A stretch of 9,690 nucleotides of DNA from Thermoleophilia bacterium (GTDB taxonomy: Bacteria > Actinomycetota > Thermoleophilia > Gaiellales > SKUG01): NCBI GenBank assembly GCA_020438525.1, contig JAGQUL010000375.1:1-9690 (forward strand), in the 5' to 3' direction. Under the pieces are notes generated by a model. That model was not told where the DNA came from and did no database searches. It was given only the letters and a program-made list of their open reading frames with translations. Positions 5,972 to 9,690 of this stretch are shown here, in pieces. Both the position numbers and the translations under genes were made by a program. The number at the start of each line of letters is the position of its first letter. The stretch's first letter is position 1.

Positions 5972-6949
5972 ATGTCAGCGCCGCAGACACCCACGGCTCC
6001 TGCAACGCTCTCCGCAGCAGCGACGACGAGCCTGCTCGATGACCGCGGCGTGCTGCGCTGGTGGCAGACCACCGCGTTCCTCGAGGTCGCCGGCCCCGAC
6101 GCCGCGACCCTGCTCGACGGGCTGTGCACGCAGGCGGTCGAGCGGATCGCGCCGCTCCGTGCGCGACTGGGCCTGTTCCTCGATGCCAAGGCGAAGATCA
6201 TCGCGCCGGCGGTGCTGCATCGGCGCGCCGACCTGGACGACGCACCACGCTTCGCGCTCGAGACCCTCCCCGAGCTCGTCGAGCCGTTGCGCGCGCACCT
6301 GGCCAAGTACCGCCTGCGCGCCAAGGCGAGCGTCGAGCCGACCGACCTGGCCACCGTCGCGCTCGTCGGCAGTCACCTGCCCGAACCGGATCCTCGCCCC
6401 GACGGCGACTGGATCGAGGTCGCCGACGCGCCCCGCCCCACCCTCGCCTTCGTCGGCTCCCGCGACGCCTGCGCGCAGATCACCGCGCAGCACGCCGAGC
6501 TCGCCGCCGATCCCGATGCGTTCGAGGCCGACCGGATCGCCGCCGCGCACGCGTGGCTGCACGACCTGCTGCCCGGGCGGATGCCGGCCGAGGTGGGCGG
6601 CATGGACCACGCCGTGGCGCTCGACGCCGGCTGCTACCTCGGCCAGGAGCCCGTCGCGCGACTGCACTACCGCGGCCACGCCAACCGATCGATCCGTCGG
6701 CTCGAGGCAGATCCGGGCAGCGAGCTGCGCCCCGAGCCGGGCGATCCCGCCGAATCACTCGCCCTGCACGATGCTTCGAGCGACGACGCTTCCGGTCGCT
6801 CGATCGGCCGCCTGACCACGTGGGCGCGGGCCGCCGACGGGCGCCTGGTGGCGCTCGCAATGCTCCGTCGGGAGGTCGAAACCGACGCTCTCGTGCGGAT
6901 TCCCGGGTCGTCGTCGCCCCTTCGCGTGACCAGCGACGCGCCCGCCTGA
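5972..6949 (+). CDS. ygfZ: YgfZ/GcvT-like folate-binding protein (Fe-S cluster maintenance)
   Basis: YgfZ proteins use a tetrahydrofolate-binding GcvT-like fold to support assembly or repair of certain Fe-S enzymes. This 325-residue protein has the family layout: an N-terminal GcvT fold with LEVAGPDAATLLDGLCTQ (37-54) and GLFLDAKAKIIAPAVL (67-82), and the family signature AGCYLGQEPVAR at 219-230, then HYRGHANR. The functional cysteine is present (C221), but the lysine that normally opens the signature (KGCxxGQE) is alanine (A219). Length is similar to E. coli YgfZ (326). The start is ATG at 5972 with little Shine-Dalgarno. The next genes encode a Rieske Fe-S complex, a fitting context, although a 205-bp gap and a likely promoter lie between them. 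A divergent GcvT-like role is the alternative. Confidence 0.87.
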   Translation: MSAPQTPTAPATLSAAATTSLLDDRGVLRWWQTTAFLEVAGPDAATLLDGLCTQAVERIAPLRARLGLFLDAKAKIIAPAVLHRRADLDDAPRFALETLPELVEPLRAHLAKYRLRAKASVEPTDLATVALVGSHLPEPDPRPDGDWIEVADAPRPTLAFVGSRDACAQITAQHAELAADPDAFEADRIAAAHAWLHDLLPGRMPAEVGGMDHAVALDAGCYLGQEPVARLHYRGHANRSIRRLEADPGSELRPEPGDPAESLALHDASSDDASGRSIGRLTTWARAADGRLVALAMLRREVETDALVRIPGSSSPLRVTSDAPA

Positions 6950-6978
6950 CTCCGCGTTCGCCAGTTCGCTGGTACGAG

Positions 6979-7011
6979 CGTCGAATCCCCCTCGTTGCAC
7001 GGATTTCGACG
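6979..7011. promoter_or_regulatory. Inverted repeat between ygfZ and qcrA (terminator stem or operator)
   Basis: CGTCGAA (6979-6985) pairs with TTCGACG (7005-7011), and adjacent TCC/GGA extend the stem past a one-base bulge to about 10 bp. It begins 30 bp after the ygfZ stop. No T-run follows on the plus strand, which argues against an ordinary intrinsic terminator. It lies directly upstream of a TTGACG hexamer, where an activator or repressor could bind. Confidence 0.4.
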
Positions 7012-7016
7012 GATGG

Positions 7017-7046
7017 TTGACGCACGTCCGGTCGCCTAGGGAGGAT
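7017..7046 (+). promoter_or_regulatory. Candidate promoter for qcrABC
   Basis: TTGACG at 7017-7022 matches the sigma-70 type -35 consensus at five of six bases. At 18-bp spacing the -10 candidate is GAGGAT (7041-7046), a poor match. A second possible -10, TATGCT at 7095-7100, has no -35 partner. A promoter in this 205-bp gap is likely because the operon needs one; the exact boxes are uncertain. Confidence 0.35.
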
Positions 7047-7075
7047 GGGCGTCCCGGGCACATGCTGGGTCGCCG

Positions 7076-7131
7076 CGCGCGCGTGCGATTCACGTATGCT
7101 CCCGGCGCCGTGCGCGGGCCCCACGCGCGCG
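7076..7131 (+). other. Long-range inverted repeat in qcrA leader
   Basis: CGCGCGCGTG (7076-7085) is perfectly complementary to CACGCGCGCG (7122-7131), with 36 nt between. In RNA this would make a strong GC stem ending about 10 nt before the qcrA ribosome-binding site (GAAGGAG). The left arm is also an alternating C/G run. It could affect translation or simply reflect base composition. Confidence 0.3.
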
Positions 7132-7154
7132 GGAAGCACGACGAAGGAGCCACC

Positions 7155-7796
7155 GTGTCCGAAGCGACACACACTCCCCAGGACGACACGACCGCCGCAG
7201 GCGGAGTCGCCGACAAGCCGATGACCCGAGGCCAGTTCCTCACCGCCGCCACCGTCGGCGTGGGCGGCGTGATGGGCGCCCTGCTCGCGGTACCGGTCGC
7301 AGGTCTGGCGCTCGGCCCCGTGTTCGGCGGCGAGGACTTCGAGCCCGCGCTGCTCGGCATGGTCGACGAGTTCAAGGACGGCACGTTCACCAAGGTCGTG
7401 CTCACCCCGCACTCCGACAAGCCCGACGCCTACGTGCGCAAGAAGGTCGCGTTCGTGCGCCGGAACGCGAAGCCGGGCGACGACAGGTTCGCACTCAAGG
7501 GCCAGGAGGACTTCACGGTCATCTCCAACACCTGCATGCACCTGGGCTGCCCCGTCCAGGCCTCGAGCTCCGGGTTCGTGTGCCCCTGCCACGGCGGCGC
7601 GTACGACCAGGACGGCAAGCGCATCGGCGGCCCGCCGGTCCGCCCGCTCGACCGCTACATCTGGGAGCAGCGCGGCGACGAGCTGTGGGCGACCGCGATC
7701 TACTCGCTCAAGTCCGACGGCTCGAAGGCAACGCATCGCGACCCGGGCCAGCACACGAGCGGCCCCGAGCAGTACTTCTACCCGCTGCAGCCGTGA
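7155..7796 (+). CDS. qcrA: Rieske iron-sulfur subunit of menaquinol:cytochrome c reductase
   Basis: QcrA carries the 2Fe-2S centre that takes the first electron from menaquinol at the outer (Qo) site. In this 213-residue protein the ligand boxes are intact: CMHLGC (C127, H129, C132) and CPCHGG (C143, C145, H146), with C132 and C145 as the disulfide pair. One membrane anchor spans about 30-54. Rieske anchors usually carry a twin-arginine export signal, but here the motif position reads MTRGQFL, with one arginine (R25). The start is GTG at 7155, set by GAAGGAG at 7142-7148 seven nt (GCCACC-type spacer) upstream; the in-frame extension back to 7017 crosses the promoter region and lacks conserved features. 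It is the first gene of the qcrABC operon. Confidence 0.96.
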   Translation: MSEATHTPQDDTTAAGGVADKPMTRGQFLTAATVGVGGVMGALLAVPVAGLALGPVFGGEDFEPALLGMVDEFKDGTFTKVVLTPHSDKPDAYVRKKVAFVRRNAKPGDDRFALKGQEDFTVISNTCMHLGCPVQASSSGFVCPCHGGAYDQDGKRIGGPPVRPLDRYIWEQRGDELWATAIYSLKSDGSKATHRDPGQHTSGPEQYFYPLQP

Positions 7797-7846
7797 TGGC
7801 CGGCAGCGCTCCCGCACCGATCCACCCGACCCGAAACGGAGGCTGA
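7796..7846 (+). CDS. Possible 16-codon mini-ORF between qcrA and qcrB
   Basis: An ATG overlaps the qcrA stop (TGATG at 7794-7798) and opens a frame of 16 residues, MAGSAPAPIHPTRNGG, ending at TGA 7844-7846. Its last codons contain the GGAGG of qcrB, and its stop lies 3 nt before the qcrB ATG. The product is probably not a functional protein. If translated, it would carry ribosomes from qcrA to qcrB and couple the two. It has no ribosome-binding site of its own beyond re-initiation at the overlap. Confidence 0.3.
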   Translation: MAGSAPAPIHPTRNGG

Positions 7847-7849
7847 CCC

Positions 7850-8575
7850 ATGGCAGGCGGCCTGAAGGAAGAACTCAAGTATCGAGGCGAGCAGGCGCTC
7901 GACCAGGTCGACCAGCGCGGCGGCCTGGTCGAGTTCCACAAGTGGTTCCTGTTCCGCCGCGTACCGAAGGGGCTCAGCTGGCTGCACACGCTCGGCTTCT
8001 GCCTGCTGATCGTGTTCGTGAACCAGGCGGTGACCGGCTCGATCCTCGCGATGTACTACCAGCCGGGCGCGAACACGGCGTACGAGTCGATCCAGCGGAT
8101 CATGTTCGACTTCGACTTCGGCTGGCTCGTCCGCGGCATGCACAAGTGGGGCGCCAGCGCGATGATCGTGCTGATGTTCCTGCACATGGCCGCGTCGTTC
8201 ATGATGGGCGCGTACAAGTACCCGCGCGAGCTGACGTGGATCACCGGCGTGCTCATCTTCGCGGCGACGCTCGGCATGGGGCTCACCGGCTACCTGCTCG
8301 TCTGGGACCAGCGCGCGTTCTGGGCGTCGGTCGTGGCGATCAACCTGAACGGCACCGCGCCGTTCCTCGGGCCGTACATCAGCGAGTTCCTGCGCGGCGG
8401 CGCCGAGTACACCGGCGACATCCTCCCGCGCTTCTACGCGCTGCACATGCTGCTCATTCCGGGCGGCCTGATGGGCCTGATCGGCCTGCACATGTACCTC
8501 GTCACGCGGCTGGGCGTCACGCCCGCGCCGTGGAAGACGGAAGATCCCGCCAATGACCCGGAGGCATGGTCGTGA
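7850..8575 (+). CDS. qcrB: Cytochrome b6-like subunit of menaquinol:cytochrome c reductase
   Basis: QcrB holds the two b haems that carry electrons across the membrane from the Qo to the Qi side. This 241-residue protein has four transmembrane helices. The ligand pairs are H98/H112 in the second helix (GMHKWGAS to FLHMAAS) and H199/H214 in the fourth (ALHML to GLHMYLV). The 15-residue step between H199 and H214 is the b6f/Bacillus pattern; mitochondrial-type cytochrome b has 14. Length and the split from subunit IV also fit cytochrome b6. YKYPRELTWITG (122-133) and GYLLVWDQ (147-154) are family motifs, with V replacing the usual P before WDQ. The cysteine that binds haem c_i in b6f and Bacillus is T47 here. 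The start is ATG at 7850 with GGAGG 7 nt upstream; it overlaps qcrC at its end. Confidence 0.96.
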   Translation: MAGGLKEELKYRGEQALDQVDQRGGLVEFHKWFLFRRVPKGLSWLHTLGFCLLIVFVNQAVTGSILAMYYQPGANTAYESIQRIMFDFDFGWLVRGMHKWGASAMIVLMFLHMAASFMMGAYKYPRELTWITGVLIFAATLGMGLTGYLLVWDQRAFWASVVAINLNGTAPFLGPYISEFLRGGAEYTGDILPRFYALHMLLIPGGLMGLIGLHMYLVTRLGVTPAPWKTEDPANDPEAWS

Positions 8576-9678
8576 GCGACTTTCTCCATCCCGACGAGAA
8601 CGAGCGCATCAGCGACCAGCGTCGCGCGTTCCTGGAGTACAAGAAGCGCGTCAACGAGAGCGGCAAGCCGTTCTTCCCGCACGGCGTGTGGCACGACGTG
8701 ATCGCGGCGAGCGTGGTGCTGGCGATCCTGATCGCGCTGAGCGTGATCTGGTTCAGCCAGGCGAACTGCGACTCGTCGTTCGACGTGAGCTGCGATCGCG
8801 TGTCGACGCCGCTCGAGCAGGAGCAGTACGTTCCGGGCGCCACGGACAAGACCGCGGTCGTGACCGACAAGAAGGGCGCCGTCGACACGAGCGTCGACAA
8901 GCCGCTGCTCGGTCTGCTGTACGAGGAGAAGGCCGACCCGGCCACCACGAGCTACCACCCGCGACCGGAGTGGTACTTCTACTTCCTCTTCTACCTGCTG
9001 ATCATCTTCGCCAACCCGCAGCTGGTGGTGCTCGGCACGATCATCGTGCCGACGATCTGGCTCGTGATGCTGATCGCACTGCCGATCGTGGACCGGCGCA
9101 AGGAGCGACGACCGTCGCGCCGCCCGCTCGCGATGGCGCTGATGGTGCTCACCGCGGTGACGCTGCTCAGCTTCACGTACCTGGGCTCGCAGGCCGGCAA
9201 GGAGAAGGGCGGCGGTCCCACGGGCCTCACCGCCGAGCAGGAGGCGATGCCCGGCTACGCAGTGCTCTTCGACGAGGGCGTCTTCGAGACGTGCAAGTCG
9301 TGCCACATGCTCGGCGGCATCGGCAACGGCGGACCGGGTCCGAACCTCGACGCGGTCGGCACGCGCTACAAGACCGCCGACGACATCGTCACGGTGCTCG
9401 CCAACGGCCTCGGCGGCGGCGCGATGCCGGTCAAGGGCGGCTCGGCGATGACCGACGAGCAGGCAGCGCAGGTCGCAGCGTTCCTCAAGACGCTCGGCGC
9501 GCCGGGCGACGCCGCGAGCCTGAGCGGCTACGGCCTGAGCGACTGGAACCGCGTGACCGGCGCCGGCGACGAGGGCGACGCAGCGGACGCTGCCACCGAC
9601 TCGTCGAGCGAATCGATGGCAGGCATGACCGCCGAGGAGCACGCCGCCATGAGCGACTCCGAGAGCGACAACGGCTGA
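8572..9678 (+). CDS. qcrC: Subunit IV-cytochrome c fusion of menaquinol:cytochrome c reductase
   Basis: This 368-residue protein joins the C-terminal cytochrome b part (subunit IV) to a monohaem cytochrome c, as in Bacillus QcrC. Helix E (about 39-61) is followed by a long outer loop with C66 and C74, then the Qo-site PEWY (132-135, catalytic Glu E133), helix F (about 149-173), a basic inner turn (DRRKERRPSRRP) and helix G (about 185-205). The external cytochrome c has CKSCH (241-245) and a probable Met ligand, M285, in GGGAMPVKGG. A tail of about 40 acidic residues (329-368) ends the chain. I start at GTG 8572, 7 nt after GGAGG (8560-8564) and overlapping the qcrB stop by 4 bp (GTGA); ATG 8566 lies only 1 nt from that site. 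The haem c should receive electrons from QcrA and pass them to a terminal oxidase (family knowledge). Confidence 0.95.
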   Translation: MSDFLHPDENERISDQRRAFLEYKKRVNESGKPFFPHGVWHDVIAASVVLAILIALSVIWFSQANCDSSFDVSCDRVSTPLEQEQYVPGATDKTAVVTDKKGAVDTSVDKPLLGLLYEEKADPATTSYHPRPEWYFYFLFYLLIIFANPQLVVLGTIIVPTIWLVMLIALPIVDRRKERRPSRRPLAMALMVLTAVTLLSFTYLGSQAGKEKGGGPTGLTAEQEAMPGYAVLFDEGVFETCKSCHMLGGIGNGGPGPNLDAVGTRYKTADDIVTVLANGLGGGAMPVKGGSAMTDEQAAQVAAFLKTLGAPGDAASLSGYGLSDWNRVTGAGDEGDAADAATDSSSESMAGMTAEEHAAMSDSESDNG

Positions 9679-9690
9679 CCAGCCACGCAC

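Noticed and set aside
6968..6988. tRNA T-arm-like sequence near GGTACGAGCGTCGAATCC
   Set aside because: No acceptor stem, D-arm or anticodon arm can be placed around it.
7017..7154. In-frame N-terminal extension of qcrA
   Set aside because: It would cover the TTGACG hexamer and leader stem and ignores the strong GAAGGAG before GTG 7155.
6480..7817. 445-codon minus-strand frame opposite ygfZ and qcrA
   Set aside because: It covers two genes with diagnostic signatures and the intergenic promoter region, and its product is Arg-rich shadow sequence.
8566..8571. ATG at 8566 as qcrC start
   Set aside because: The GGAGG at 8560-8564 would be only 1 nt away. GTG 8572 has a 7-nt spacing and overlaps the qcrB stop by 4 bp.
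8434..9690. 418-codon minus-strand frame opposite qcrC
   Set aside because: The plus strand encodes PEWY, CKSCH and membrane helices. The antisense product is His/Arg/Val-rich with no motif.

Overview
This is a high-GC bacterial window with short intergenic gaps, mixed GTG and ATG starts, and a Bacillus-like three-gene menaquinol:cytochrome c reductase operon (Rieske, cytochrome b6-like, and a subunit IV/cytochrome c fusion). These features suggest a high-GC Gram-positive organism. An actinobacterium of the Thermoleophilia/Solirubrobacterales type is my best guess, but that is inferred from style and not from a marker gene. I see no rRNA, tRNA, CRISPR array, insertion sequence or phage gene.

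Left part (2-2265, minus strand): a compact three-gene operon. It reads, in transcription order, a small zinc-ribbon plus PAS protein (2265-1798), a two-module VOC (glyoxalase/dioxygenase-fold) protein (1791-1081), and an FAD_binding_2-type flavoprotein (1084 to beyond the left edge). The last two overlap by ATGA. The flavoprotein has no stop codon inside the window. No substrate can be named.

Middle part (2302-5944): a plus-strand single-pass membrane protein with a Tyr/Gly/Pro-rich outer domain starts only 36 bp from the PAS gene. It converges on a thioredoxin-fold protein whose active-site cysteines are both serine, and 60 bp of 6-bp tandem repeats lie between the two stop codons. A 311-bp divergent region separates the pseudo-thioredoxin from a GT4 glycosyltransferase. 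The glycosyltransferase start is duplicated by a 21-bp tandem repeat. A small membrane-anchored protein of unknown function follows.

Right part (5972-9678, plus strand): a YgfZ/GcvT-like folate-binding Fe-S maintenance protein precedes qcrA (Rieske), qcrB (cytochrome b6-like) and qcrC (subunit IV fused to monohaem cytochrome c). QcrABC should oxidise menaquinol and pass electrons to the fused cytochrome c, and from there to a terminal oxidase not in this window. YgfZ beside an Fe-S respiratory gene is functionally plausible. The most unusual points are the redox-dead thioredoxin, the duplicated glycosyltransferase start, the enlarged Cys-containing ef loop and Met/His tail of QcrC, the absence of the haem c_i cysteine in QcrB, and the zinc-ribbon/PAS/VOC/flavoprotein cassette.
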